Assembly: GCF_002224125.1 (NCBI RefSeq) | Contig: NZ_NCSM01000002.1 | Coordinates: 124,001 to 188,000, forward strand | Reading direction: 5' to 3' | From: Streptomyces sp. NBS 14/10 | GTDB taxonomy: Bacteria > Actinomycetota > Actinomycetes > Streptomycetales > Streptomycetaceae | DNA: 64,000 nt | Shown: piece by piece, positions 1-7,989 of the stretch | Numbering within the stretch: position 1 is the first letter of the stretch | How the letters are laid out: each line of letters opens with the position of its first letter | Position numbers and translations under genes: made by a program | Notes under the pieces: model-generated | Seen by the model: only the letters and a program-made list of their open reading frames with translations | Told to the model about the DNA's origin: nothing | Databases searched by the model: none

Positions 1-90
1 CGCAGAGAGCGCTGATCGCCTCCAGGCACGCCGCTCGACTGCTCGGCATCGCCACGGCGGCCACGTGTTTCGGGGTTCCGCTCGGCAGGC

Positions 91-753
91 TCAGGGGTAG
101 AGGCCGGCCCGGAAGGTGAACGAGACGAGTTGCGCTCGATCACGTGCGCCGACCTTCGTCATGGCCCGCACCGCGTGCGTCTTCACGGTGAACGGCGACA
201 CGGACATCTGGGCCGCGATCTCGTCGTTGCCGAGACCGCTCGCGACGAGAACGACCACGTCCCGCTCCCTGGGTGTCAGGGCGTCGAAGCGTCGCAGCAG
301 TTCCTGGTCGATCACCGGGGGCGGACTGTCGGTCATGTGACCGATGAGCGCGGCTGTCGCGGCGGCCGACAGCGCGCCGCCACCGCCAACGACCTCGGTG
401 ATTCCGGCGACGAGTTCAGCGGGGCTCACGGTCTTGCTCAGGAAACCATTGGCGCCCGCGCGAAGGGCGGCGAGAACGATGTCGTCCTGGTCGAAAGTGG
501 TCAGCACGATCACCCGCATCTTCTCGGGTGGATGCTCTTTGCGGATCCGGCGGGTGGCTTCGACACCGTCGATGCCGGGCATCCGGATGTCCATCAGGAC
601 CAGGTCGACGGGGTGGTCCCTGAGAAAGGGGACGACCTGGAGTCCATCGGAGAGATCACCCGCAACAACGAGACTCGGGTCGAGCCGGAGCATCGCTTTG
701 ATGCCGGCCCTTATCTCGTCCTGGTCGTCGACGATCAGAATCCGCGTCGTCAT
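91..753 (-). CDS. NarL/LuxR-family two-component response regulator
   Basis: This is a DNA-binding response regulator of 220 residues, the usual length for the NarL/FixJ family. The receiver domain occupies about residues 4-120, with the acidic pair at D9-D10, the phospho-acceptor D55 in LMDIRMPG and the conserved K107 in FLSKT. A LuxR-type helix-turn-helix follows at about 150-215 (LTPRERDVVVL, then the recognition helix around SPFTVKTH). The start ATG overlaps the stop of the upstream histidine kinase by 4 bases (ATGA), so the two are translationally coupled partners. Its target is not known. The long inverted repeat upstream of the kinase is a plausible autoregulatory site, but that is inference. 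Confidence 0.93.
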   Translation of the reverse strand: MTTRILIVDDQDEIRAGIKAMLRLDPSLVVAGDLSDGLQVVPFLRDHPVDLVLMDIRMPGIDGVEATRRIRKEHPPEKMRVIVLTTFDQDDIVLAALRAGANGFLSKTVSPAELVAGITEVVGGGGALSAAATAALIGHMTDSPPPVIDQELLRRFDALTPRERDVVVLVASGLGNDEIAAQMSVSPFTVKTHAVRAMTKVGARDRAQLVSFTFRAGLYP

Positions 754-1973
754 ACGGCGGCTCCCAGGGGGCTGAACTCCGCATGGACCCGGAATCGCCC
801 GCTGTCACTGTCGATCGTCAGCCGCCCGCTGGAGGACTCGACGCGTTCGCGCATCCCCACGAGTCCGAGTCCGCTGCCGCCGCCGCTTCCCGAGCCGCCG
901 CCGCTTCCCAAGCCGGAGCCGGAGCCGGAGGCGCGCAGTGAGTGACCGACGCGGTTCTCCACGGTGACGCAGATCCTGCCGCCGCGCTCGCGCACATCCA
1001 CCGTTGCCGCCCCCTCTCCATGCCGGTAGGCATTCGTGAGTGCTTCCTGAACGACCCGGTAGACCGTCACGCCGACGCTGGGCTCCACGAAACCGGTGGG
1101 GATGTCGATGGAGGGCCGGACGTCGAGGCCGATGCTCTCGAAAGAGGCGACAAGGCCTTCCAGGCCGCTGAGCGCCGGGGTCGGCCGGAGCGCCTCGTCG
1201 TCGGAGATGTCGTCTCCGAGGCGGAGGAGCGCGAGGATCCGTTGCGTTTCGACGACGACGGTGCGGGCGCTGGACCTGGCCGAGACGAGGGCCTGCCGGG
1301 AGGGCTCGGCGTCTTCGGGCAGCCCGATCTCCGCGGCACCGAGATGCATACTCAACATCGCGACCTGGTGGCCGATGACGTCGTGGAGATCCCGGGCGAT
1401 GCGGAGTCGTTCCTCGGTCACCCGTCGGGTGGCCTCGATCTCGCGGGTGGCGATGGCGCTTTCGGCCCGTTCCTCCAGGGTGCGCCAGTGCTCTCGATGG
1501 ATGTGCAGCGCGGCCCCTGTCGCGCCTCCTGCTATGGCTGAGAAGAGTGCTGCGGCTCCCACGATCGCGCCGCCACGGAATCCTCCCAGTGTCATGAACG
1601 CCCCCAGGAAGAACGCCGCCACGATGCCGGTTCCGGCCAGCGGCTGCTTCCCCCTGAGGGTGACCGAGAACAGCACGAGCACCGCCATCATCCACACCGA
1701 CAGGGGGTCGTGGCCCACCGCTGTGACGGCGAAGGACGCCGCGCTCGCCACGACCAGTCCTGCCCACGGCCTCCGCCATGAGAGGGCGACACCGCCACCG
1801 GCGAGGAGCACGGAGAGGGCCGTCGGCCAATCCGACCCTCGCAGGATCACGGCCACGATCTGGCCGGTGAACACCAGCGCGGCCACCGAATAGGCGACGA
1901 GGTGCAGCGCCTCGGGGCGGCGGACCCACAGGGGTGCCACGGGCCCGTCCTGATTGTTCTGCGCCTTGACCAT
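750..1973 (-). CDS. Sensor histidine kinase, HisKA_3 family, with Gly/Ser insertion
   Basis: This is the membrane sensor kinase partner of the downstream regulator, 407 residues. The first 150 or so residues contain several hydrophobic membrane segments. The dimerisation/phosphoacceptor helix follows (RIARDLHDVIGHQ, histidine near residue 197), then a HATPase_c domain to the C terminus with an N box (VVQEALTNAYRH). Between the N box and the usual GLGLVGMRER G box there is an unusual run of about 25 Gly and Ser residues, encoded by an 18-base tandem repeat and GGC/AGC-type codons. It lies where the ATP lid should be. The signal sensed is unknown. Only a weak AGG stands before the ATG, so a slightly different start is possible. 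Confidence 0.9.
   Translation of the reverse strand: MVKAQNNQDGPVAPLWVRRPEALHLVAYSVAALVFTGQIVAVILRGSDWPTALSVLLAGGGVALSWRRPWAGLVVASAASFAVTAVGHDPLSVWMMAVLVLFSVTLRGKQPLAGTGIVAAFFLGAFMTLGGFRGGAIVGAAALFSAIAGGATGAALHIHREHWRTLEERAESAIATREIEATRRVTEERLRIARDLHDVIGHQVAMLSMHLGAAEIGLPEDAEPSRQALVSARSSARTVVVETQRILALLRLGDDISDDEALRPTPALSGLEGLVASFESIGLDVRPSIDIPTGFVEPSVGVTVYRVVQEALTNAYRHGEGAATVDVRERGGRICVTVENRVGHSLRASGSGSGLGSGGGSGSGGGSGLGLVGMRERVESSSGRLTIDSDSGRFRVHAEFSPLGAAV
861..934 (-). repeat. In-frame Gly/Ser-coding repeat inside the histidine kinase
   Basis: Two near-identical 18-base units (GCCGCCGCCGCTTCCCGA and a copy ending AA on the + strand) and flanking GGAGCC triplets encode the Gly/Ser stretch in the kinase ATPase domain. 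The repeat keeps the reading frame. Slippage in multiples of three would only change linker length. Confidence 0.7.
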
Positions 1974-2004
1974 GACCTAATTCTCGTCCACGTGTGCTGC
2001 GGCC

Positions 2005-2108
2005 GTGTACTTCGAATGATGTAGACGGCGAGCCCGGGCCGGGCGATGGGGACGGCAGAACTCATTCGATTCGAAGCGGATGGCAAAACTACTTCGTTCG
2101 AAGTACAC
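2005..2108. promoter_or_regulatory. Long inverted repeat between divergent kinase and membrane-protein genes
   Basis: A 20-base arm at 2005-2024 (GTGTACTTCGAATGATGTAG) is matched by its inverse at 2089-2108 (CTACTTCGTTCGAAGTACAC) with only two mismatches; the outer 12 bases are perfect. A third, partial copy of the core (CATTCGATTCGAAG) lies between them at about 2062-2075. The arms sit between two divergent genes, 32 bases upstream of the kinase ATG and about 80 bases upstream of the membrane-protein ATG. Paired operators for one regulator controlling both directions is the simplest reading. Which regulator binds is not shown by the sequence. Confidence 0.6.
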
Positions 2109-2185
2109 GCCCCCTCCCGAGGCCGCTGAGACTCCTCATCGAGGCGACCGTCTCACACCATCACGATCACAAAACGGGACACCCG

Positions 2186-2782
2186 ATGACTCAGACCACC
2201 GTGACTTCGAGCACGACCACGACCACGACGACGCCCTCCGGGCTCCGATCGCTGTACCTGATCCGAGTCGCCTTCTCCCTGATCTGGGTGGCACTCGTCG
2301 CCACGACGTCCGCCTCGCTCGTGTCGACGGACAGGCCCACAGTGATCGCGGCCGTACTGCTCGTGATCTACCCCCTGTGGGACGTCATCGCCACGCTCCT
2401 CGAGCACCGTATGGCCGGCACCGGCTCCACGGACCGCGTCGGTACCACCAACGTGGCTCTCGGCCTCGCCACCGCGGCCGGGATGATCATCGCCGTCTTC
2501 TCCACCATCGGGACGGCCCTGCTCGTGTTCGGCATCTGGGCCCTCCTTGCCGGAGCGATCCAGCTCGCCGTGGCGATCCGGCGCCGACGCACCGTCGGTG
2601 CCCAGTGGCCCATGGTCATCAGCGGCGGACTGTCCGTCCTCGCCGGTGCCTCCTTCGCTGTCATGTCCGCCTCGCCGACGAGCAGCCTGTCCACCCTCGC
2701 CGGATACTCAGCCTTCGGTGCCTTCTGGTTCCTTGTCTCCGCCATCGCCCTGAGCATCCGCAGCCGACGTGAAAAGCGTTGA
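2186..2782 (+). CDS. DUF308/HdeD-like small integral membrane protein
   Basis: This is a 198-residue protein of unknown function. A Thr-rich N terminus (about 16 residues) precedes about six hydrophobic helices, with charged loops such as EHRMAGTGSTDR and RRRRT, ending in a basic tail. The layout matches the DUF308/HdeD group of small membrane proteins found widely in actinobacteria. The chosen start is the ATG at 2186; an upstream extension of the frame to 1994 runs through the inverted repeat and is not protein-like. It is transcribed divergently from the two-component system and probably shares its regulation. There is no evidence for an enzymatic role. Confidence 0.8.
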   Translation: MTQTTVTSSTTTTTTTPSGLRSLYLIRVAFSLIWVALVATTSASLVSTDRPTVIAAVLLVIYPLWDVIATLLEHRMAGTGSTDRVGTTNVALGLATAAGMIIAVFSTIGTALLVFGIWALLAGAIQLAVAIRRRRTVGAQWPMVISGGLSVLAGASFAVMSASPTSSLSTLAGYSAFGAFWFLVSAIALSIRSRREKR

Positions 2783-2908
2783 CCACCGCCGAGCCGCCGG
2801 GAATGAGCGGCTGCTGAAACGGGGGCCTGGGCCGGAAAAGATCCTCCGCGAGCTTCAGGGACAGTGGAGACTGTGGACAGTCCTCCGCGATGTGATCAGG
2901 AGCCCTCA

Positions 2909-3283
2909 GTGGACGACGTGGAATTCGCCGAAGCTCTGGAGACGGTCCTGCGGGACCTCCAGGCGCAGTGCGCGGTGCAGCCGCATATACGTGCGGACGA
3001 CACGTACGGGATCATGCTCTTCGCCCCGGACGGTTCGGGCCAGGGCCTGACTTCACCATCTGGTGGCACCGCCGCAGAGCGGCTGGCGAACCTGGCAGAT
3101 CAGGTCCAGGAATGGGCGGTGGAGGCACTATGGTCCGAAGGTGCATCGGCGGTCTGGCCACAGTGCCCGACACACCCGGACACGCATCCGCTGACGGCGA
3201 CAGTCCGCGCGGACACGGCGGTGTGGGTATGCCCGAAGAGGGGAACGACGCTGACGCGGATCGGGGAACTGGAGACCCAATAG
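2909..3283 (+). CDS. Hypothetical protein, 124 residues
   Basis: This is a small soluble acidic protein that I do not recognise as a named family. The GTG start at 2909 is preceded by AGGAG about 6 bases upstream, which favours it over the ATG at 2864. The C-terminal part contains CPTHPDTHPL and WVCPKRG, a pair of short Cys/His/Pro motifs like those that bring two cysteines close together. Similar short proteins with a C-terminal C-P-x-H-x-x-x-H-P pattern are common in streptomycetes, usually next to unrelated genes. It converges on the acetyltransferase gene across a GC-rich hairpin. Confidence 0.7.
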   Translation: MDDVEFAEALETVLRDLQAQCAVQPHIRADDTYGIMLFAPDGSGQGLTSPSGGTAAERLANLADQVQEWAVEALWSEGASAVWPQCPTHPDTHPLTATVRADTAVWVCPKRGTTLTRIGELETQ

Positions 3284-3288
3284 AGCGG

Positions 3289-3328
3289 GCGGGGCCTGCG
3301 GCAGGGGACGCCGTTGTGGGAGCCCCGC
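3289..3328. terminator. GC-rich hairpin between convergent genes
   Basis: GCGGGGC at 3289-3295 pairs with GCCCCGC at 3322-3328 across a 26-base loop that itself contains further G/C complementarity. It lies just after the stop of the hypothetical gene (3283) and just before the 3' end of the convergent acetyltransferase gene (3337). There is no U-tract, which is typical of streptomycete terminators. Confidence 0.4.
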
Positions 3329-3336
3329 GCCCTCGG

Positions 3337-4287
3337 TCAGCTCCAGATCATGCAGATCCGGCGTGCGAAGTTGACGTATCCGATGCGCTGGAAAGCGTTC
3401 GCCATGGGGGTGTTGCCGAGATCCGTGGCTGCCCGGATGCGGGGGACATCCTGCGCGCTGAGGATCCGGGTGCCTTCGGCAAGGATCTCGTCGATGTAGC
3501 CGTTGCCCCGGTGTTCGGGGAGTACCGCGAGGTAGCCGATGACGGGGTTGTAGTCGTTGCGGGCCGGGGTGACGAACCCCACCGGCTCGCCGTCCGGCAG
3601 TGTCGCGATCCGCCACCAGTCCTGCGGGCTCCGGAAGTGCGCGAGCTCCTCCTCATAGTGTCTGGCCGCCGCTTCGCGGGGGGACATCCGGGTCAGGGCG
3701 TCCCTGCCGTGCGCGTCCAGCGTTCCGTCCAGGACCCGGGTCATCAGGGCGAGGATTTCCTCGGTGTCGCGGACCGGCCGGAACGCCAGGCGCCCCTTCG
3801 GCTCGGGGAGTGGTGTCCCGGGACGCCACTCCAGAAGCAGCCGTTCGACGAACTGGCGGGCGCCGGTCCGTTTCAGGGCGAGCATGCGGTCCTCGACGAT
3901 GCGCCTGGTCACTCCGCCCTCGCGCCAATCGGGTGGGACGGTTCGGTTGTACTCGGGTGGACGGGCGTCGGCTGGGACCACTGCGGCCGTGGCGGCCCGC
4001 AGCAGCCGTACGCCGATGTCCACGCGATCGCGATCCGCGCTGCTGTCGTCGATGTCGAAAATGTCCAAGAGGAATGGTGTGTCGTCTCCGGCCCGACCCC
4101 ACCATGCGACCCTGGCCAGCAGGCGCTCGCCGCGAAGGGCGATCCACATCCACTCCGGACGTCGGCGGCCGGCGGCAAGGTCGTCCGCCAGTTCCTCGTT
4201 GAGGGCGTAAGGCAGTTGGGAGAAGAGGACGAGTTCTTCGCGTCCGGTGATCGGACGCATGGTCAGGTCGTTCTGTTTCACGGTCAA
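3337..4287 (-). CDS. GNAT-family N-acetyltransferase
   Basis: This is a 316-residue acyl-CoA-dependent acetyltransferase. The C-terminal half has the GNAT fold: the acetyl-CoA loop reads as PEHRGNGYIDEIL (R/Q-x-x-G-x-G/A type) at about 255-270, preceded by the beta strand VIGYLAVL. The N-terminal half, about 140 residues, resembles a second, degenerate GNAT unit, as in tandem GNAT proteins. The most likely start is TTG at 4287, because GGAG lies 6 bases upstream; an internal ATG at 4260 has no ribosome-binding site. The substrate is unknown. The gene stands alone on its strand, about 200 bases downstream of the MpaB-like gene. Confidence 0.8.
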   Translation of the reverse strand: MTVKQNDLTMRPITGREELVLFSQLPYALNEELADDLAAGRRRPEWMWIALRGERLLARVAWWGRAGDDTPFLLDIFDIDDSSADRDRVDIGVRLLRAATAAVVPADARPPEYNRTVPPDWREGGVTRRIVEDRMLALKRTGARQFVERLLLEWRPGTPLPEPKGRLAFRPVRDTEEILALMTRVLDGTLDAHGRDALTRMSPREAAARHYEEELAHFRSPQDWWRIATLPDGEPVGFVTPARNDYNPVIGYLAVLPEHRGNGYIDEILAEGTRILSAQDVPRIRAATDLGNTPMANAFQRIGYVNFARRICMIWS

Positions 4288-4405
4288 GGCACGCTCCGGT
4301 GAAGGCGCCCGTCCGCGCCGAGGTCAGATGTGGTCCGCACCCCGGGAGGACACAAGCGCGGTGATCATGGGGATCATGGGCTTACCCCTCCTCTCGCTGT
4401 CGTGG

Positions 4406-4426
4406 CCCCTCACTCTCGTGGTGGGG
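4406..4426 (-). terminator. Weak hairpin after the MpaB-like gene
   Basis: On the minus strand CCCCaCCAC, GAGA, GTGaGGGG forms a short imperfect stem about 70 bases after the stop of the MpaB-like gene. Read the other way it has little meaning. This is a candidate terminator only. Confidence 0.25.
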
Positions 4427-4494
4427 GTTCCGCCGTAACGTCCAGCCAAGCGCCGCCCCGTCCGCCGGACGCCTTGAAGATCTCGACGTCGTCC

Positions 4495-5382
4495 CTACCG
4501 CGCCCCCGCCAGCCGCCCCCGTGCGGCGGCCTGGATCCGGGAGGGCCCGAGCCCCCACTGGAGGGTGCGTCCGACGGCCGTCGCCAGGGGCCGGTCCCAG
4601 CCGGTGCGGACGAGGGTCGGGCGGTGGATGCCGAGTTCGGTGCGGGCCCAGTCGGGGAGGAGGCCGACCGAGGCGTTCGTGAGCAGGCCTACGACCAGCC
4701 GCTCCCGTCGTGTGCGTCCGAAGCGGCGGAGGAACAGTACCGAGTCCAACGCGGCTGGCGTGGCGTGGAGTTGGGGGCGGAGGCGGGCCAGGTAGCGCTC
4801 GGCTTCGAGGGACGTGCGCGGTACGTTCCGTGCGCCCAACGCCTCGGCCATGGGGGCGGCTTGACGGTAGTAGGCGTCGCATTCGGCGGGGGTCAGTCGG
4901 AGCGGACGGGGTGCGTAGGTCTGGTGGCCGGCGAGGAAGCTGCGTACCTCGGCGGTGTGCACCCAGGTGAGCAGGTCGGGGTCGTCCGCGCGGTACGGCC
5001 GGCCGTCGGGGGCGGTGCCGTGCACCCGGGTGTGGATCCGCCGGACGAGGTCGATCACCTCGCGGGCGGCGGCCGAGGAGCCGAAGGTGGTCGTGGTGAT
5101 GAACCGTACGGTTCCGTTCAGCCGCCCGACCGGATCGGCGCGGAAGTCGGAGTGCTGGTCGACCCCCGCCATGGCCAGCGGATGCAGCGACTGGAGCATG
5201 AGCGCGGCGAACCCGCCGGTGAGCATCCCGGTGGCCTGCCCGTGCACCCGCCACACCGGGTCTCCCGGCGCGATCCCGAACAGCCCGGGATCACCGGGCG
5301 GCCCCGCGTACCGCTCCAGCTTGAGATCCCCGCCGTGCATGGTCGCCGTGAGTTCCGCCGCGATCCGTTCCCGCAGTCCCAC
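4495..5382 (-). CDS. Oxygenase MpaB family protein (DUF2236)
   Basis: This is a 295-residue alpha-helical protein of the MpaB/latex-clearing-protein-related (DUF2236) family, whose characterised members are haem or metal-dependent oxygenases. Diagnostic segments are WRVHGQATGMLTGGFAALMLQSLHPLAMAGVDQHSDF (read in pieces: the LHPLAMAGV core at about residue 70, then HSDF), the RFITTTTFG stretch near 95, and LLTWVHTAEVRSFL near 140, with the conserved His residues. GTG at 5382 is preferred over GTG at 5388 because GGAGG lies 5 bases before it. The UbiA gene ends 24 bases upstream on the same strand, suggesting a two-gene operon. The substrate cannot be read from sequence. Confidence 0.85.
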   Translation of the reverse strand: MGLRERIAAELTATMHGGDLKLERYAGPPGDPGLFGIAPGDPVWRVHGQATGMLTGGFAALMLQSLHPLAMAGVDQHSDFRADPVGRLNGTVRFITTTTFGSSAAAREVIDLVRRIHTRVHGTAPDGRPYRADDPDLLTWVHTAEVRSFLAGHQTYAPRPLRLTPAECDAYYRQAAPMAEALGARNVPRTSLEAERYLARLRPQLHATPAALDSVLFLRRFGRTRRERLVVGLLTNASVGLLPDWARTELGIHRPTLVRTGWDRPLATAVGRTLQWGLGPSRIQAAARGRLAGAR

Positions 5383-5406
5383 CAGCACCTCCAGGGTCCG
5401 TGTCCC

Positions 5407-6351
5407 TCAGCCGAGGGTACCGATCCGCCCGGCGAGCACGGCCACGAGGATGAGCAGTCCGCACAGGGGGTTGGTGGCGAACGCCCGCCCGCAGGCTCCG
5501 ACGTCCGCGGGGTCGGCCCGCCGTACCTGCCGTCCCAACTGCTCCGCGACCACGCACAGTCCGGGCCAGTACAGCGGCCCGAGCCCGGCCACCACCCCGA
5601 ACCAGGCGAGCAGCACCACACACCCCGCGTACACGCCGCCCACCAGCACCCGGCTACGGCGCCCCAGCAGCACGGCGGCCGACCGCACCCCGGCCCGCAC
5701 ATCGGCCTCCCGGTCCTGGCAGGCGTAGATCACGTCCGTCCCTACGGCCCAGCAGATCAGCGCCCCGTACAGCACCCAGCCCCCGTCCCTGAGCCCTCCG
5801 GCGAGCAGGACGTACACCAGCGGCACCGCCCAGTTCATGGTGATCCCCAGCCACACATGCGGCCAGTGGGTGACCCGTTTCATATACGGATACACCGCCG
5901 CGAGGGGCGCCCCGGCCGCCGCCCACACCACGGCCTCCACACTCCAGAACCCCATCACCAGCGGAGCGGCGGCCCCCACCACGACACACAGCACCAGTGC
6001 CCACCCGGCCGCCAGCCGCCCGGAGGCGACGGGCCGCCCCGCCGTACGCGGCACCTGCGCGTCGAACCGCGCGTCCAGCACATCGTTGAGCCCGCAGGCG
6101 GCCCCTCTCGACAGCATCCCGTACACCAGGAGCAGCAGCCCGAGCAGGCCACCGTCCCGGGGCCCGGCGATCGCTCCCAGGGCGATCCATCCGGGCACCA
6201 CCAGCAGCCAGGCCCCCACCGGCCGGTCAAGCCGCAGCAACTCCAGATACGGCCGCACCCCGGCGGGGGCCCGCCCCACCAACCGGGCGGTACGGCCTTG
6301 GGCCGGGGCTTGAGTCGAGACTTTGGCCGGGGCTTTTGGGGCGACGGTCAT
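5407..6351 (-). CDS. UbiA-family prenyltransferase
   Basis: This is a 314-residue polytopic membrane enzyme of the UbiA superfamily, which transfers a polyprenyl group from a diphosphate donor to an aromatic or other acceptor. The first Asp-rich metal-diphosphate motif is NDVLDARFDAQVPRT (N-D-x-x-D-x-x-x-D) at about residue 88, followed by RPVASGRL. The second is the loop CQDREADVRAGVRS near residue 210. Eight or nine hydrophobic helices are visible. The N terminus carries a roughly 30-residue Ala/Pro-rich tail. Co-orientation with the MpaB-like oxygenase suggests one lipid or quinone-related modification pathway; this is inference. It is an orphan, not the menaquinone operon copy. Confidence 0.88.
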   Translation of the reverse strand: MTVAPKAPAKVSTQAPAQGRTARLVGRAPAGVRPYLELLRLDRPVGAWLLVVPGWIALGAIAGPRDGGLLGLLLLVYGMLSRGAACGLNDVLDARFDAQVPRTAGRPVASGRLAAGWALVLCVVVGAAAPLVMGFWSVEAVVWAAAGAPLAAVYPYMKRVTHWPHVWLGITMNWAVPLVYVLLAGGLRDGGWVLYGALICWAVGTDVIYACQDREADVRAGVRSAAVLLGRRSRVLVGGVYAGCVVLLAWFGVVAGLGPLYWPGLCVVAEQLGRQVRRADPADVGACGRAFATNPLCGLLILVAVLAGRIGTLG

Positions 6352-6495
6352 ACCGATTCATATCCCTTTCCAGGGGGATTGCACGCCGATCGGTCCAACC
6401 TAGTCCCGAATAGGGCGAGTTACCCGGCCCTTCCAGAGAGAAGCGACGGTCTTATGGGCAAGGGAAATGGTCTATAAGTGCAGGCCGGGAGGTGG

Positions 6496-6513
6496 CCGCG
6501 GTCAGTTCCGCGG
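6496..6513 (-). terminator. Hairpin just after the dioxygenase stop codon
   Basis: Two CCGCGG hexamers (6496-6501 and 6508-6513) flank a 6-base loop and start only 4 bases beyond the dioxygenase stop. This forms a compact perfect stem at the left end of the biosynthetic cluster. Confidence 0.4.
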
Positions 6514-6516
6514 TCG

Positions 6517-7338
6517 TCACGACCCATGAACACCCAGCCGGTCATCACAGCGGGGGGTGATCGGGGTGGCCTCCCGGCTGACGAGGAACTCGGGGCGTGT
6601 CGGGTTGGCGGGTGCGTTGTCGACGGCGTTGTAGGTGATCAGGAGCAGCGCACGCCGGTCTGCCGAGGAGTTGTTCGACGAGGAATGGACGATGCTCGGG
6701 TGGAAGGCATGGACCGAACCGGCCGGACCCACCATGAGTTCGGTGCCGTTCCGCCGGGCGAGGTCGGACGCCGTATCGGTGTTGACGGTGTACGCCAGAT
6801 CGGCGGATACGTGTCGCCGCCAGTCACCCTCCCCTTCCACCGTGTCGGGGAGACCGATGAGGCCGAGGCGATGGGAGCCCGGGATGACGACCAACGGGCC
6901 GTTGTCCTCATGTACGTCGTCCAGTGATACGGCGACGTTGACGGCTTCCGGACGTGGCATGCCGTCCTCCTTGCTCCAGAACGCAAAGTCCTGGTGCCAC
7001 GGCCAGGCCGCGCCTTCATGGGCCTGCTTGAGGTTGACCTTGAACTGGTAGACGTAGACCGGCTTTCCCGTCAGGGCCTCGGCCAGAGCGACGAGTTGCG
7101 GGTGCCTCACGAGCGCGGAGCACACGTCGTCGAAGAGATGGCAGCCGTGGATGGCTCGGACGACATCGCTGTCCTTCTCATGGACGACCTCCGGCCTGCG
7201 CTCCCGGCTGATCGACGCCACACGCTCGCGGATCAGCTCAACCGCCTTGTCGTCGAATCGGAAAGGTATCCGGCTCCACCCGGCCTCGGCGTAAGCGGAC
7301 TTCAGCGCGGTCGAAGAGCCCTTGACCGTTGTAGACAT
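6517..7338 (-). CDS. Phytanoyl-CoA dioxygenase-like Fe(II)/2-oxoglutarate hydroxylase
   Basis: This is a 273-residue non-haem iron hydroxylase of the PhyH family. It has the metal-binding HxD at about residue 115 (WHQDFAFW), the beta-strand pair VAVSLDDVHEDNGPLVVIPGSHRLG, a distal His in HPSIVHSSSNNSS and the following RRALLLITYN, which carries the 2-oxoglutarate-binding Arg. Members of this group hydroxylate free amino acids, carrier-bound amino acids or finished peptides. AGAGGG lies 7 bases before the ATG. It is the leftmost gene of the NRPS-PKS region and is read in the same direction. A tailoring or precursor-hydroxylating role is likely, but the substrate is not determined. Confidence 0.85.
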   Translation of the reverse strand: MSTTVKGSSTALKSAYAEAGWSRIPFRFDDKAVELIRERVASISRERRPEVVHEKDSDVVRAIHGCHLFDDVCSALVRHPQLVALAEALTGKPVYVYQFKVNLKQAHEGAAWPWHQDFAFWSKEDGMPRPEAVNVAVSLDDVHEDNGPLVVIPGSHRLGLIGLPDTVEGEGDWRRHVSADLAYTVNTDTASDLARRNGTELMVGPAGSVHAFHPSIVHSSSNNSSADRRALLLITYNAVDNAPANPTRPEFLVSREATPITPRCDDRLGVHGS

Positions 7339-7422
7339 GATGCACCCTCTCCACTATGAAAGACCGTTTTGTGAAATATTTATGCAGAGCTTCGTGAGAC
7401 ACCACATGTCGCCGCTGGCACA

Positions 7423-7989
7423 ATGCTTTCCATGGGGAACTCTCAGGCGCATCCGGTGTTCCGGACGAAGGATTTGGGTGCTGCGGTGAAGACGGCTCGT
7501 CGCTTGCTGGCGATCGGCGACCCGACTGATGCTGAGGTGAGTCTCGAAGCCACCGTGTCCGAGGCGTCGGAGCTGGAGACACTGAGCGCCGCCATGCCGA
7601 CAGCCACCGCATTCGGGTGCGGGCAGAGTCCGTCCATTCAGCCGTCGACCAGTTCAGTTGTCGCGGGCCCGTTTCCGATTTTTCTGGAGTGGACATCCCA
7701 GCCTCTCGGCCGGCTCGAGGACCGCTTCGTCGCTGCTGCGGGAAAATGTCCCGCGACGCTTGTGTGGAGTGGGGTGCGCTGGCCGGAGGTGCCTGCGCTG
7801 CGGCTGTCCGCGGAGGAGGAGTATGCGCATGTTTCCATCTCCATCAATTCGCGACAAATTCACTGGGATGAGCCCGCACCCGATCATACGGTGCACATTC
7901 ACGACCGGAAAGGCGCGTATCTGCGGGCTCAATGGCTTGCCGATCAGGTCGGGCTTTATCCTATCGGGCCTCCTTATCTCGCCATTTGA
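7423..7989 (+). CDS. Unknown protein inside the biosynthetic cluster
   Basis: This is a 188-residue protein that I do not recognise. It is the only rightward gene between the hydroxylase and the ArgG-like gene. Its C-terminal half looks like a real folded protein (SAEEEYAHVSISINSRQ, then HIHDRKGAYLRAQWLADQVGL); the N-terminal third is Ala/Ser/Thr-rich. The stop lies 16 bases inside the 3' end of the convergent ArgG-like gene. No clear ribosome-binding site precedes ATG 7423 or the in-frame ATG 7432, so the start is unsure. Codon use matches its neighbours less strongly, with AT-richer patches. There are no membrane segments and no signal peptide. Confidence 0.55.
   Translation: MLSMGNSQAHPVFRTKDLGAAVKTARRLLAIGDPTDAEVSLEATVSEASELETLSAAMPTATAFGCGQSPSIQPSTSSVVAGPFPIFLEWTSQPLGRLEDRFVAAAGKCPATLVWSGVRWPEVPALRLSAEEEYAHVSISINSRQIHWDEPAPDHTVHIHDRKGAYLRAQWLADQVGLYPIGPPYLAI

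Noticed and set aside
4382..5254. Alternative leftward frame over the MpaB-like gene
   Set aside because: Arg/Pro-rich shadow; the 4495-5382 frame has the conserved DUF2236 blocks.
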